64,000 nucleotides of DNA from assembly GCF_027595985.1 (NCBI RefSeq), contig NC_073311.1, positions 34,627,557 to 34,691,556 of the forward strand. Direction: 5' to 3'. The notes below the pieces were generated by a model. That model saw only the letters and a program-made list of their open reading frames with translations, did not search any database and had not been told where the DNA came from. Source of the stretch: Sorex araneus. Lineage: Eukaryota > Chordata > Mammalia > Eulipotyphla > Soricidae. Numbering within the stretch: position 1 is the first letter of the stretch; each line of letters begins with the position of its first letter. Of the stretch, positions 63,409 to 64,000 are shown piece by piece. A program made the position numbers and the translations under genes.

Positions 63409-64000
63409 TAAAACACTCAAAGTACATTCAGATTTATTTCACAGTATGTTTTTTAATTTTAGTGATTTTTCCTGTTTTACCATAGTTATGAACCACCAAA
63501 ACTGATTTCTTATGCTTGGGTACTGAATAAAGCACAAAGTATTCCACATTAGTTCTGACTAAAAACAATTCAATATTAGGTGACAAGTCATTAACTTCAA
63601 GTTTGCTATGCAGTGAAAACTAAAAAGAAAATCAGCCTGGAGCTAAGGACCAACTCTTTTTCAAATTCTTCATTTTTTCTATCTACCAAAATTAATAATT
63701 TCCCTGGAGAGTGGACTTTTTTTAAATAAATAAGAAAAAAATTTGCATTCATTTCAGAATTACTACCCCAAGTGCTGGGAATAGTTAGTAAAAGAAGAGT
63801 TAGAAGAGTTACCGAGATATAGATGCCAGATATTAGGCAAGGCTTACACATAAATAATTGTATACCACCAGCCTCATAACATATATCAAGTACAAGTGCT
63901 TCAGCACAATCAAAATTCATAATAAGCATTCTATACCATTTTCAAAGCTCCTCACTTTAAAACTAGAAATATAAGACTACAGAATTTGTGTCATATTTAT

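Noticed and set aside
62599..64000. Search for the next upstream EEA1 exon
   Set aside because: - strand frames here are SINE antisense or low-complexity; no Glu/Lys/Gln-rich segment with splice sites is present.

Overview
This is mammalian genomic DNA: interrupted genes with GT-AG introns, several layers of LINE and SINE retroposons, and no bacterial-style operons. The most frequent repeat is a tRNA-headed SINE whose sequence I associate with shrews (Soricidae, probably Sorex). That species call rests on memory of the SINE and not on a search, so I hold it at about 0.7.

Two protein-coding genes run tail to tail. At the left, on the + strand, are the last three coding exons of a gene I identify as PLEKHG7 (1455-1608, 4467-4564, 5483-5590, stop at 5588-5590). 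They encode the C-terminal part of a PH domain and the tail of a Rho guanine-nucleotide exchange factor. From 62598 down to 13029, on the - strand, are 18 consecutive coding exons of EEA1, early endosome antigen 1. They encode about 993 residues: most of the long coiled coil and the whole C-terminal FYVE zinc finger that binds phosphatidylinositol 3-phosphate. All 18 exons have GT-AG borders and compatible phases, and no frame break is seen. The 5' exons lie beyond 64000. The PLEKHG7-EEA1 order and opposite orientation match what I recall of human 12q22.

Layout: 1-5765 PLEKHG7 3' part; 5766-9500 intergenic, with an old L1 carrying nested insertions; about 9500-13028 the EEA1 3' UTR, nearly free of repeats; 13029-15341 four close exons (FYVE, Rab5-binding region, end of coiled coil); 15342-64000 large introns filled with retroposons, with the remaining exons between them.

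No undescribed molecular system is evident among the genes. The unusual material is the retroposon population. Two SINE families share one tRNA-derived head but have different bodies and tails. Other elements look assembled from exchangeable modules: a non-tRNA 5' module joined either to the SINE-B tail (34825-35391) or to an L1-like 3' end (about 50176-50690), and a GC-rich, tandem-repeat-bearing 1.4 kb retroposon ending in an L1-like tail (26074-27492, 15-bp target duplication) with a truncated relative at 53057-53421. A 34-nt U2 snRNA 5' fragment between 10-bp direct repeats, a possible solo LTR split by a SINE, and a 128-bp direct repeat in the L1/HAL1-like region are also notable.
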